Shown here: piece after piece, positions 11,695 to 22,399 of the stretch
Position numbering within the stretch: the first letter of the stretch is position 1
Layout of the letters: each line of letters begins with the position of its first letter
Source of the DNA: Sordariomycetes sp. S80-01Y
Lineage: Eukaryota > Ascomycota > Sordariomycetes
DNA: 64,000 nt
Direction of reading: 5' to 3'
NCBI GenBank assembly: GCA_037042185.1
Contig: JAXQJY010000026.1
Span: 1,488,001-1,552,000, forward strand
Notes under the pieces: generated by a model
Databases searched by the model: none
What the model was told of the DNA's origin: nothing
The model's input: the letters and a program-made list of their open reading frames with translations, nothing else
Program-made: the position numbers and the translations under genes

Positions 11695-12976
11695 CTTGAA
11701 GTCGGTTGGAACCTGATGAGGCTCGTCTCGCTAGTAAAGATAGAGATGGGATGATCAACAAAAGACAACAGCACGGAATAATAATTCAGACTAGAGCTGC
11801 GCGGCTTTTAGGGGAATTCTCAGAACCCGCCATGCCTCCACTCCTGGGACTGCCCAAGAACCGGGAGTCTGGTACTGGGCCCCGATCTTGGCTGGCAGAG
11901 ATGAAACACATCCTCGTCCCGGATCTGGGGTCGCCGAGCAATGTTCTGTCCGAACACTGAAGACCTGTCGAATCTGGTGAGCAGGTTTTGGTTTAGCAGT
12001 TCCTCGCGGGATGATCATAAGCCCCAGGCGGCTTCGATATCACGTCCTTCAACGATCTTCACGATCAATCCAACAGACCTGGACTGTTCCGACCATTGCT
12101 GAAAGAGACCAGAATTCTGGCATTCCCCAGCTCCAGCGTTCAAGATCCTTCGACCGTTGAGCATGAAAATAATTGCCGTAGCGTCGTTAAGGCTTCTGGG
12201 GTGCCCCTGCGGGTGGCCCCGGATGTGGGATGTCACTCCCCGCTGTGGCAATTCGGGTCAAATTCGTTCGTATAGACGACTCATAACAAGAAGCGAACCC
12301 TTTGATCATGGAAACGGTCAAGTCTTGTCTGAAGCAGTGGCTTTGGAAGAGAGCCAGTGAACATGCTGAAGCAATGCTACCTCGATTTCCAATGTCATGG
12401 CTGAGCAGCCGGAGGTTTCTTAGTTGTAGAAAAAGGCCAGCTCCTGAGTCAGTTGTATGTCGCTCTTGAGAGCAATATGACTTGTCTTTAAGGATTCTGC
12501 GCAAGGTCTTGACACCTGCATGGTGTGCAGGGATTATACCGGACACTAGTCTTGGCGGAGGCGCATAATAGGGCAACGGTCAGCTCTAGTAGAACTTATT
12601 CATGCACACCCATGTCTGCCACATCAGTTGGGCGGCCGTTCCAGAGTGCTGGAGCTCTCACACAATGCTCAGGGTTTTTGACGAATTGGCATCCGCCTCA
12701 CTTGTACGAAGCCAAGAAGCCAGACCTGGACCTGCGGGGGGCAAATATACAGCAGTTCATGGTATGACCGGACCCCCCTGTTACATCGTTTATTCAGCCA
12801 TATTGGTTCATGGACCATTATCGTAACCAACTCGCTGACCCACAAGAACCCTTCCTGCCCCCCTCTGTTTCTCCATCAACCTTGCGCGTTTGTTTCTAAC
12901 TTTGAGCCCTCGTGGACGTTGATCGCGAATCAAGGGTTTCGATTGACTATCCCCAGAGACGCGCAGAGCCGTCACA
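11695..12976. other. Intergenic: shared 5' flank of the 7TM and monooxygenase genes
   Basis: Divergent promoter region of 1.28 kb between the 7TM gene (leftward) and the FAD monooxygenase gene (rightward). Short frames on both strands are low-quality and resemble no protein family. Nothing else seen. Confidence 0.6.
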
Positions 12977-14440
12977 ATGGCACCATTCAAAGTCGCCATC
13001 GTCGGTGGTGGCATGACCGGGCTCACCGCCGCCCTGCACCTCGACCGTCTCGACATTGACTTCATCCTCCTCGAAGCGTACGAGGAGATCACCCCCGAGG
13101 TTGGCGCGAGCCTTGCGCTGTACCCCAACTTCCAGCGCGTGCTTGATCAGTTGGGGGTGCTGGAGGATGCAGAGCACGTTTCGAGCGAGGGTTGCACGAT
13201 CTCTGCGCGCCAGCTAGACGGGAAGCCCATGTATGAACATGAGGTTGCGGATAGTCTCCATGCGGCCACCGGAGGTTATGGCATCGCCACGTTCACGAGG
13301 TCCCAACTGCTGCAGATCTTGCATAAGCATATCAGCGACGAAGGGAAGAGGAGAATTCACACCAATGCTCGGGTGAGCCGCATCGAACAACTGCCTGGTG
13401 ATGAGGGAGTCCGATTGCACATGAAGGACGGCCAAACACACGACGCAGACATTGTCATTGGCGCCGACGGCACTCACAGTATCGTCCGCTCGGAGATGTG
13501 GCGAATGGCTGAGGAAGCCGGTTCGAAGGCATTTGTCGGTGACAAAGGAGCAGGTTAGTAGCGACTCACGCCACAGCTGACTTCCATTGGAGTAAGCCTC
13601 GCTGACCATACGTCTTTTTCAACAGATGCGAAGACTGAGTTCGCCTGCGCTTTCGGCCTCTCATCCAACACCGGCGACTTAAGGAAAGATTATTGCTACC
13701 AGGTTTCCGGCCCAGATATGTGTATTGGTCTGTTTGGAGGGGCTAAGGGCGAGGCCTTGTGGTTCATCTTCTTCAAGGTCGACGAGGAGCGAAGGGCCAA
13801 AACAGGGCTTGACTTCCCCAGATGGACTCAGGAAGAGGGCGAAGCCGTCTGTGAAAAGTACTCCGATGCCAGGTTCACCGACAACACAACCTTTGGCGAC
13901 GTGTATGCCAACCGCTACCGTTTGACGACCCAAGCGTGCCCCAACCACACCCTCAAGAGGTGGCACTTTGGCCGCCTAATTTGCCTCGGCGACTCAGTTG
14001 CGAAAACGAATCCCATCCTGGCGCAAGGGGGTGCGCAGGGCGCCGAGTCCGTGCTGATGCTCGTGGATAACCTACAGGGGGCGCTCAAGGAGAGAGAATC
14101 GGGCACCGAAAGGTTGCCGACATCGAAGTTGGAGAGCATTCTGGCCGATGTGAACGCCAAGCGGGAGCCACGGGTTCGCGAGTTTGTCCAGACGAGTCAG
14201 ATCGTCATGCGAACTTTCTCTTGGTCAGGTTGGCTGTTCCACTTCCTTGGAAAGTGGCTGTTGCCATTGCTTCCGACTTCGATCATTGTTGGACAGGCTC
14301 TCGCTCCTTGGAAGGGCTCATATCAGTCGACGACACTTCCGCCACCTCAAGGCTCAAAGCGTGCGACCATCGGACACGAAACGGTGGCGAAGCGTGAGGC
14401 CAAGGTTGACATCCAGTCCGTCGCAGAGTCGACTACGTGA
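12977..14440 (+). CDS. FAD-dependent monooxygenase (PaxM/salicylate-hydroxylase type)
   Basis: 463-residue flavoprotein in two exons, 12977-13553 and 13626-14440. The N-terminal Rossmann motif is VAIVGGGMTGL with the acidic end of strand 2 (LLEAYEE). The DG motif is IVIGADGTHSIVR near residue 180, and the GD motif is ICLGDSVAKTNPILAQGGAQ. These three define class A flavin monooxygenases that hydroxylate or epoxidise small molecules with NAD(P)H and O2. The C-terminus has a hydrophobic run (WLFHFLGKWLLPLLP) that could anchor it in the ER, as seen in meroterpenoid and indole-diterpene epoxidases. No prenyltransferase, cyclase or polyketide synthase lies nearby, so a biosynthetic cluster is not supported; the P450 4.5 kb away is separated by a housekeeping gene. 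Substrate unknown. Confidence 0.88.
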
Positions 14441-14872
14441 TAGGCGACGCGACCATGGAGGGTTAGTCGACAAGATCTGGTGACGAGGCCGGTGCGCATA
14501 CCTTTTGCTTTTGTAATGAAACCAGAACAGAAAGCGGTTATAGTTAGAAACAGTCTAATGTTAATGAATGTACCATCTGAGTACACGGAGTATGCGAGAA
14601 GTCAGGAGTACCTATAAACGTCGCATAAAAGCCTGAGCGCTGATTGGCCACTAGTCGGCCTGAGCTGCCCCACCATCAAATGTTACGCCGTCATGCCCTG
14701 CAGGAGGTGACAGACGAGAGACCCCTGGATCACCCTCCTCGAAAACCATCTTCCATCCCCTCCTCTCGCCCACCGTCAAATCATCCGCCATCAACCTCTC
14801 TCCGCCTGCGCATAGTCGCACCCGCCAACCGTGATGTGACGCGTCGCGCTCCGTCACCGACCAAGTAATGAC
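14441..14872. other. Intergenic: monooxygenase 3' end and polymerase gamma promoter
   Basis: 432 bases. A short reading frame from an ATG at 14680 runs to a stop at 14868, four bases before the mip1 start; if transcription starts upstream of 14680 it would be an upstream ORF. No other element recognised. Confidence 0.5.
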
Positions 14873-17800
14873 ATGTTCCCTCCCGCTGCCAACCACCTCC
14901 AGCGAGGAACCACCGCCAGCTTCATCCGCATCGCCCGCCACCACGCCTATCGTCGCCACGTCTGGCGCACACACGTACGATGGATCGCCGAAAGCGCCGC
15001 GAAGCGCAACCCCGAGCAGAGTCTAGCGATACAGTCGCAGTCGCGCTACAATGAGATTGGTGTGCAACAGCTGAGCGCGCATGTGTACGACCAGATCTTC
15101 CCGGACGGATGCAAACCCCCGCCCAAAGACCTCGTCGAGCTATCAAAGGACCATCTGAAGCGACACGATCTGCTGGGGAAGAACACCGACAACTCGGATC
15201 CGATTGCGTTCGACCTTCCGAAACTCCACGGGCGAAGTCTAGACGAGCATTTCTTCAAGCTTGGATCCGACGCCGCCGAACCTTTCTTGGGCTACGCCAA
15301 ACAGTTCGCTCGTTCAAATGCACCGCCGAAGCCCAGAAAATGGGTGCGAAGAAGTGGCTGGACCAAATATTATCCTGACGGGCGCACGGAGCAGGTTGAA
15401 GCGCCCGACGACCACATGCTATGTTTTGATACCGAAGTGATGTGGAAGGAGAGCCCGTTTGCGGTCATGGCATGCGCATGCAGCCCAACAGCTTGGTATG
15501 CGTGGTTATCGCCGTGGCTTTTGAAAGAGACGACAAACGACAAGCAACTCGTTCCCTTGGGCGATCCCACAAAAGACCGCATCATTGTCGGGCACAATGT
15601 TGGCTTCGATCGAGCGCGAATCCTCGAGGAATACGATATCAAACAGTCGAGAAATGCGTTCATGGATACCATGTCGTTGCATGTTGCCGTCAACGGAATG
15701 TGCTCGCAACAACGGCCGACATGGATGAAGCACAAGAAGAACCGCGAATTAAGAGAACGCGTGGCCACTGAGACGGAGGATCACAGTCTTGCTGAGCTGC
15801 TGAGCAGCAAGAGCGCGCACGACGAGGAGGAGCTTTGGGTGGAGAGAAGTTCAGTCAACTCGTTGCGAGACGTGGCCAAGTTCCACCTGAACGTATCCAT
15901 CGACAAGGCAATTCGAGACGACTTTGGCGAGCTCGATCGCGATGGCATCCTGGCCAAGCTTGATGAGCTTCTCGATTACTGTGCCGCCGATGTTGCCATC
16001 ACCCATCGCGTGTACCAGATCGTTTTCCCCAACTTTCTCGAAGTCTGCCCCCACCCTGTCAGCTTCGCCGCGCTTCGGCACCTGTCATCGGTCATCCTTC
16101 CCGTCAACAAGTCCTGGGACGCCTACATCGCCAACTCTGAGGCCACATACCACAAGCTCTCGGACGCCGTTCAAGAGCGTCTCGTGGCACTCACCGAGAA
16201 AGCACTCGAAATCAAGGGTAACCCAGATCTCTACCAGAACGACCCGTGGATGAAGCAACTCGATTGGTCAGGTCAAGAGATTAAGATGGTCAAGGGCAAG
16301 AAGAAGAACGACCCACCTCGACCTGCAGCCCGACAGAAGAAGCCCGGTATGCCGAAGTGGTACAAGGAGCTGTTCGCCAAGAATGATTCACCCATTAATA
16401 TCACGGTGCGGACGAGGATAGCACCGCTACTATTAAGGCTGGCATGGGATGGCAATCCACTGTTCTGGTCTGACAAGTACGGCTGGACATTTCGAACACC
16501 GAAGGCTGAGGCGGCAAAGTACGTCAACAAGCAAATGGTGCAGTGTGTTTTCGACGACCAAGAGCCTTTACTGCGAGATGATTGGCAGCATACATACTTC
16601 AAGCTCCCTCACAAGGATGGGCCGACGGCGAGATGCGCAAACCCAATGGCAAAAGGCTACCTAACGTACTTCGAGAACGGCACACTGTCGTCTGAGTATT
16701 CGTACGCCAAGGAGGCGCTGGAGATGAACGCATCATGCTCTTACTGGATCAGCGCGCGCGACCGGATCACGTCACAAATGGTTGTTCACGAGGAGCATTT
16801 GCCGGGCAAGCTACCTGAAGGCAAGAAAAAGTGGACCAAGAAGGCCATTGCGGAAAGCAAGGGCTTCATCCTCCCCCAGATCATTCCGATGGGCACCATC
16901 ACTCGACGCGCTGTTGAAAACACGTGGCTTACTGCCAGCAATGCTAAGAAGAACCGAGTTGGCTCCGAGCTGAAGGCCATGGTCAAGGCGCCCGAAGGCT
17001 ACTCTTTTGTTGGTGCTGATGTTGACTCCGAAGAGCTCTGGATTGCAAGTCTGGTCGGTGACGCAACCTTCAAGCTTCATGGTGGTAATGCGGTCGGTTT
17101 CATGACTCTTGAAGGCACCAAGGCTGCCGGAACCGATCTGCATTCTCGCACTGCTTCAATCCTTGGCATTACCAGAAACGATGCCAAGGTTTTCAACTAT
17201 GGTCGAATATACGGCGCAGGCCTGAAGTTCGCGGCAACTTTACTGCGGCAGTTCAACCCGAACTTGTCTGAGAAGGAGACCTTGGAAGTCGCCTCAAGAC
17301 TTTACGCCAACACCAAAGGCACTAAGACGAACCGCCGGACAATCCACAAGCGCTCCTTCTGGCGCGGAGGAACCGAGTCCTTTGTCTTCAACAAGCTCGA
17401 AGAGTTTGCCGAGCAAGAGCGTCCTCGGACGCCTGTGCTCGGTGCCGGCATCACCGAGGCGCTCATGGGTCGCTTCATCAGCAAGGGCGGGTATCTCACC
17501 TCCCGTATCAACTGGGCAATCCAGTCATCTGGTGTCGACTACCTGCACCTGCTGATAGTAGCAATGGACTTCCTCATCCGACGCTATAACATCGACGCAC
17601 GAGTAGCAATCACCGTGCATGATGAGATCCGATATCTTGTCAAGAACGAAGACAAGTACCGCGCCGCCATGGCTCTCCAAGTCGCCAACATCTGGACACG
17701 CGCCATGTTCGCTCAACAAGTTGGCATAGACGATCTACCGCAATCATGTGCATATTTCTCTGCAGTCGATTTCGACCACGTCCTCCGCAAGGAAGTAGAC

Positions 17801-18307
17801 ATGGACTGCATCACCCCGAGCCACTCCACGCCCATTCCCCACGGAGAAAGCCTCGACATCAAAGCCCTCCTTGAAAAGGGCTCACAGGCCTTCCTTGACC
17901 CCGACATAGTCCCGGATCCGAGGTACGCGCCCAAGGTGGATGATGTACAATACACCCCTCGCATCCCGGTAATGAAGAATATACAAGACACTGCGCACGA
18001 CAGTCCGTTCTTCATCCGCGCTCAGATCGTCAACGAAGACCAGGAACTGCGCGAATTGATCAAGGAGATGAAGAAGGCGGAAACAGCTGCTGCAGGCTCG
18101 AAGCCAAAGACCACGACGTTGAAGAAAGCTATGAAGGGCGTGCTGCCGTACCGCGCGCAACCGCAGCTCGTACCCATGGACGAGCCGATGTCTGTCTCAG
18201 AGGCAATGAACAGACAGAAGTGGGGCGGTAGTAGTTACGATTCCAAGAAACCGTGGCAGTGGACGAAGAACTCAGGCAAGGGAGCCAGACCTTACCAACG
18301 ACTCTGA
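14873..18307 (+). CDS. mip1: Mitochondrial DNA polymerase gamma, catalytic subunit
   Basis: Family A polymerase that replicates mitochondrial DNA; 1144 residues with no intron. The N-terminus is Arg/His-rich without acidic residues (FIRIARHHAYRRHVWRTHVR), consistent with a matrix targeting sequence. The 3'-5' exonuclease motifs are CFDTEV (about 184), GHNVGFDRA (about 240) and YCAADVAITHRVYQ (about 369). Polymerase motifs are GADVDSEELWIASL (motif A, about 712), RNDAKVFNYGRIYGAG (motif B, about 767) and ITVHDEIRYL (motif C, about 915). All catalytic acids are present. The C-terminal extension after motif C, about 215 residues, is typical of filamentous-fungal Mip1 and rich in Lys and Pro. An out-of-frame ATG lies 5 bases upstream of the chosen start. 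The chosen start is the first in-frame ATG before the targeting sequence. Confidence 0.96.
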   Translation: MFPPAANHLQRGTTASFIRIARHHAYRRHVWRTHVRWIAESAAKRNPEQSLAIQSQSRYNEIGVQQLSAHVYDQIFPDGCKPPPKDLVELSKDHLKRHDLLGKNTDNSDPIAFDLPKLHGRSLDEHFFKLGSDAAEPFLGYAKQFARSNAPPKPRKWVRRSGWTKYYPDGRTEQVEAPDDHMLCFDTEVMWKESPFAVMACACSPTAWYAWLSPWLLKETTNDKQLVPLGDPTKDRIIVGHNVGFDRARILEEYDIKQSRNAFMDTMSLHVAVNGMCSQQRPTWMKHKKNRELRERVATETEDHSLAELLSSKSAHDEEELWVERSSVNSLRDVAKFHLNVSIDKAIRDDFGELDRDGILAKLDELLDYCAADVAITHRVYQIVFPNFLEVCPHPVSFAALRHLSSVILPVNKSWDAYIANSEATYHKLSDAVQERLVALTEKALEIKGNPDLYQNDPWMKQLDWSGQEIKMVKGKKKNDPPRPAARQKKPGMPKWYKELFAKNDSPINITVRTRIAPLLLRLAWDGNPLFWSDKYGWTFRTPKAEAAKYVNKQMVQCVFDDQEPLLRDDWQHTYFKLPHKDGPTARCANPMAKGYLTYFENGTLSSEYSYAKEALEMNASCSYWISARDRITSQMVVHEEHLPGKLPEGKKKWTKKAIAESKGFILPQIIPMGTITRRAVENTWLTASNAKKNRVGSELKAMVKAPEGYSFVGADVDSEELWIASLVGDATFKLHGGNAVGFMTLEGTKAAGTDLHSRTASILGITRNDAKVFNYGRIYGAGLKFAATLLRQFNPNLSEKETLEVASRLYANTKGTKTNRRTIHKRSFWRGGTESFVFNKLEEFAEQERPRTPVLGAGITEALMGRFISKGGYLTSRINWAIQSSGVDYLHLLIVAMDFLIRRYNIDARVAITVHDEIRYLVKNEDKYRAAMALQVANIWTRAMFAQQVGIDDLPQSCAYFSAVDFDHVLRKEVDMDCITPSHSTPIPHGESLDIKALLEKGSQAFLDPDIVPDPRYAPKVDDVQYTPRIPVMKNIQDTAHDSPFFIRAQIVNEDQELRELIKEMKKAETAAAGSKPKTTTLKKAMKGVLPYRAQPQLVPMDEPMSVSEAMNRQKWGGSSYDSKKPWQWTKNSGKGARPYQRL

Positions 18308-18970
18308 GGGTGCTGACAGGCGCGGGGGGATGCGGCGCCGAATGCTGATGCCAACTTACGACTGTCCTTTGTCTCTCATGACACCTTTTCCTTTCACCCT
18401 GTCTGCGCTTACGTCAACGGTCATGTACTATTTCGAAGGTGTTTGGAGTTATCGAGCGGGTTGTGAGCGGCGTCGGGGTTGATTCTGGGACACGCATGTT
18501 GTATAGTTGTATGTCTTGTAACGGGCTTAATGTATATTTGAATTGGAGATGTACATGTACCTGTCGCCTCTACTTTGCAGGTCATAACTATCTTTAGAGC
18601 CCCGCGCCTTGTTCACTGCCCTTACTTAAAGCCCAGGAAGACCTGATCACTAGGCTCATGCTACCAACTTGCCCCTAGATCCGACCCCGTAGGTCAAGGG
18701 TGGGATAGTCGTGACAAGTAGAAGAGCGCACGTAGTTGACGTGGGGGGGCTTGAAAGGTAGACAACTCCGAATCATGGCAACGCCATTAGGGTAGCTTAG
18801 CATTTTTGCAAGACAACTGAGCAAATTGTATTAGGTCCTTACAGACAACGACACGCCTCAGAGCGTCTAAGGGGAGGACGTGGCAACAAAAAGGGGGCGG
18901 TCAGATCTACTCGAAACAACAACCTAGACCGGCACCCCGAAGTACCCCGAAGACAATCATACTTAGGTCC
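18308..18970. other. Intergenic between convergent mip1 and P450 genes
   Basis: 663 bases between two 3' ends. It must hold both 3' UTRs and terminators; no coding sequence, repeat or RNA gene was found. Confidence 0.6.
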
Positions 18971-20557
18971 CTAGTGCTCATCATAATGTACACAATGACA
19001 CTCGATACAGTCGCACGTAGGTCCGCACTCGCATCCCCTCGGTCCAGGCTGCGGCTTCAGATCTCGCGGCGTAAAGATCAGGCGGCATGCGTCGTGCCGC
19101 GAACGGAACCCGTTGGCTTCGAATGGCGCCATAGACAAGGGCGTAGTCTCAGGCGCCACCGACAAGCGGAATGCCCGCACGACAGCTGCCAGAATCATAC
19201 GCATTTGGAATGATGCCATGTTGCCGCCGGGGCAGCGACGGGCGCCCAAGCCGAAGGGCGCGAGGCAACGACGTCGCTCAGAAATCAGCTTTGGGTCGTC
19301 ATCTAGCCAGCGCAGGGGGTCGAACTCGTCGAAGTTGGGGAAAAGATCCGGCCGCTGCCGACTCAGCGAGAGAGACTGCGTTGTCACGACAGTCCCAGCT
19401 GGGAGGTAATAGCCCAGAATGTTCAGGCCGCCCGATGGTACCACGCGACTACCTGTCAGAGCTACCGGCGGACGGAATCGAAGACCTTCGGTGATACAGG
19501 CATTGAGAAGCTTCAGATTCTCCAGGCCGCTGAATCCCTCGACTGACTGCAGTTCCTCATACAAAGCATCAACCAACGTAGGTGCTCCAGCGAGATAATA
19601 GAAGATGAAGGCCAGTGCCGACGATGTTGTCTCTGTGGCCGCGAGGATCTGGCCAGCCATCTCAGCGCTGATTTCGGCCTTGCTCTCTCCAAACTGTTCC
19701 TGGTTTATGTTCTTCGCCAGCAACTCGTACACCGTAGACACCTCGTCACTTCCCGCCCAGTTCTCCGCTTCCTCTACAGTCTCCCGACCTAGATGGAACA
19801 GGTAATCGCTCGAGCGGATCCGAAAGGCTGCGTGGCGAAATGGACTCAGTTTCAGCCAGTCGAAGAGCCATCCGGGAAGGCAGAGGCGCCACACGACGAG
19901 AAAATTGTACTCTCCGACAACGTGAGGGAAGTCTCCCGGCTCCAAGTCCGCCTGGGGGCCTGCCATGACGAGTTGCGAGTTCAGAAGCGTGGCGATGCGC
20001 AGGTGGTGGACGATATCTTCCGACGCCTTGCTCCGAGACACGCCCAAGTTGATGACCATTTGCGTAATGTTCTTCTCGAACATCGGTTGCCAGTACCGCA
20101 GCGCCTTGGTCGTCGTCGCCATCATGACGGGGCGGCGGCGCGGGCGAGCGACGGGGTTCTCGGGGTACGTGACCGTCCAGTCGTGCCCGCCGATACGCAG
20201 CGCTCGGATGGCTTTCGGGGCGGTATCAAGGTCCTGTCTCGAGAAGAGCGTCTGCACGGATTCCACGTCGTTGATTAGCACCATGTTCGGTGCGATGCGC
20301 ACTATGGGGCCATGTTTGGACAGCAAATGATCGGCTCTGAAGGACAGGCGGCCGTGCCATCTCTGCCAGCGTATCCAGAGAGAGCTCGCGGCGGGTAGTC
20401 GAGGGCCGGGGATCTTTGAGAGAGCGTGGAGCTTGACGCGGTATACCACTTGACAAATTTTGAACAGACAAAATAGAGCTAAGAGCGCCAAAGCCATGCT
20501 CGCTGGCGAGCTTGTCAAGATAGTTTCCAACATGACGAGGTGTTTTAATAGTAACAA
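18971..20557 (-). CDS. Cytochrome P450 monooxygenase with cysteine-rich C-terminal tail
   Basis: 528-residue, intronless, ER-anchored P450: a TM segment at about residues 18-38 (MALALLALFCLFKICQVVY) followed by the proline hinge KIPGPRLP. The I-helix is AGQILAATETTSS, the K-helix ExxR is in EGLRFRPP, the PERF region is FDEFDPLRW, and the heme loop FGLGARRCPGG carries the axial Cys (about 444). All are intact, so the enzyme should bind heme and activate O2; substrate unknown. The odd part is the end: after the usual last strand (LIFTPRDLKP) come about 25 extra residues with six Cys in 14 positions, pattern C-x-C-x3-C-x-C-x2-C-x-C (18974-19033). This matches the core spacing of fungal copper metallothioneins. 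The frame is continuous and no splice site removes the tail. Confidence 0.92.
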   Translation of the reverse strand: MLLLKHLVMLETILTSSPASMALALLALFCLFKICQVVYRVKLHALSKIPGPRLPAASSLWIRWQRWHGRLSFRADHLLSKHGPIVRIAPNMVLINDVESVQTLFSRQDLDTAPKAIRALRIGGHDWTVTYPENPVARPRRRPVMMATTTKALRYWQPMFEKNITQMVINLGVSRSKASEDIVHHLRIATLLNSQLVMAGPQADLEPGDFPHVVGEYNFLVVWRLCLPGWLFDWLKLSPFRHAAFRIRSSDYLFHLGRETVEEAENWAGSDEVSTVYELLAKNINQEQFGESKAEISAEMAGQILAATETTSSALAFIFYYLAGAPTLVDALYEELQSVEGFSGLENLKLLNACITEGLRFRPPVALTGSRVVPSGGLNILGYYLPAGTVVTTQSLSLSRQRPDLFPNFDEFDPLRWLDDDPKLISERRRCLAPFGLGARRCPGGNMASFQMRMILAAVVRAFRLSVAPETTPLSMAPFEANGFRSRHDACRLIFTPRDLKPQPGPRGCECGPTCDCIECHCVHYDEH

Positions 20558-22399
20558 AACCAGCGTCTGGCGAAAGGGAGCAAGACTCGATCTACTTCAC
20601 GTCTGATCTTGTACCTGAAATTATAGCTCTCTCCTTCCAACCGCTGTGTACGCCTGCTCCTTTGTATACTGGTAAGGGGGTTTATCACATCACGAAAGCC
20701 CGAGCCCTTCGCAACAGCCTAAAGCACCGGCTCACCCGGCAGACTCGACTCACCCCTGGCATAGCTCACCGAGCTCACTCACGTTACTCCGTTGGCCAGA
20801 ACGGGAGAGCCTTCAGCCCAGCTTGCCCCTGTAATGCTACCTTTCATGCCGGGAACTTGGGTGGTGATAGATGCAAACCCTGCCCGGCTCCTGGGTTCCG
20901 AGGCGCGTGACCCTTTGAAACAACTAAAACAGGACAAGTGAAAAGCTAAACTTCAGCTTTTGGGGTTGTAAATACGAGGCATTAGGGATAATTGATTAGT
21001 ATCATGAGAGCCCAACGGTTGCAGGGGTAAATGCAGGGATTCCCGAGCTTGTGGTTTGATCCCAATGTAGATCCTCGGTGCTCCACTGGATTATGTATGA
21101 TTATTCCGTCGATCATGGACGACTAAAGAGGGACTGTGCTTCGTGAAGATAATCTGGTCTACGCATCCAGGGCGTGGAAAGGGGTAAACCCGGGGCCTTC
21201 TGCTACTAGTGATCACCCATATCTCGGTGTAGCCCTTGGGACAGGCACCGTTGGGGCCCCATACGCTAGACCCCAACTCGAGCGCCTCCACGACAGGGGA
21301 TCCAGAAGGATAGCACGCCATCCCCAGGCAAGGCCTTCAGTTTTCTCGCATGTCGGGAACTGCTATGGTCATCACATGCTCGACCATTGGTGACCCGATG
21401 CCGACTCTGCGCAGATCCCGTACCGAAGTCTCAGTGCCGATGGCGGGATATGTTGCCCCTCTGCGGCAAATGCCGACGGCAAATCTATTCGCGCTGGTCG
21501 GGGACACGCCATTGAGCTTGCCACGGCATGCCTAGTACTCGTTGCCGAACGACTCTGGTTCGGCTTATCTCTTCGTCTGTCGGGAAGCGATGGAATCCAG
21601 CCCACGGAGGCAGTTCTTCCGTTTTGTAAAACTATGAATCGCTTCAGCACGAGGTTAGAAGTCATGAGAGTGGAACTATCCCTCCTCCTTCAACAATGCA
21701 CTCTCGACACGCTAGAGTTGAAATCTGGCGCCGGAACAGATTCTGTGGGGCAATGTAGATGTCGTAGCTACGGTGCGTACCTTATCTCAGATGCATTCTA
21801 TAGGAAAGCCCCCAGGCGGCCCAAAGCCCGGAGCATCCGACTAACAAGGGCAAGGGCTTCTCCGCATCTCGCTCGCGTCTGTGGTTATCACTCACCTAGT
21901 ACTGATATTAAGAAGGAGTGGGTAAGTTTGGGTGTGTAACATAAGCACGGTCCGACCTCCCCCGACATTAGTCTGTTTCGATGTAAAGGTGCCCCGGTAG
22001 CTTTTATCTACAGTTGCGATAAGGGAGAAAGCTTCTCGGCGGGAAATATGGTGCCTTTCTGGATCCCAAATTGCTGCTAATTAGCACTACTAGAGATACG
22101 GAGTAGGTGAAGTGACCTTCGGCATCTTGGGTTGGATTCTCTCCTTGCTTCTCATGGATAATCAGCGCACATTCAACCATTACCAGTGCAGTCAACCCCC
22201 GCAGAACGACACCACATGCTCGGGGAATTAAATAGACTTTAATTTACGTTCTTGCTTGTAGTGTCTGTACTTTCGTCTCAAAGCATTGAAAAAGGGAGTT
22301 CAATCCGTCAATGCCCTGCCCCTAGCAACAGCCCTCAGGCTACCTGATCCTTGAAATTCTCCACAGCCACGAAGCCCCCGAAGCACAGACGTGCTTATT
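20558..22399. other. Intergenic: P450 promoter and gap to SET gene
   Basis: 1.84 kb with no supported gene. Small frames at 21136-21393 (+) and 21372-21665 (-) lack family features. One copy of TACGGAGTA lies at 22097-22105. A weak tRNA-like stretch near 21015 was examined and rejected. Confidence 0.55.

Noticed and set aside
12977-20557. Secondary-metabolite cluster formed by the FAD monooxygenase and the P450
   Set aside because: They are separated by mip1, a housekeeping gene, and no synthase, prenyltransferase, transporter or regulator lies between or beside them.
21015-21090. tRNA-like stretch with a GGTTTGATCCC T-loop-like segment
   Set aside because: No acceptor stem pairing or anticodon arm could be drawn by eye.
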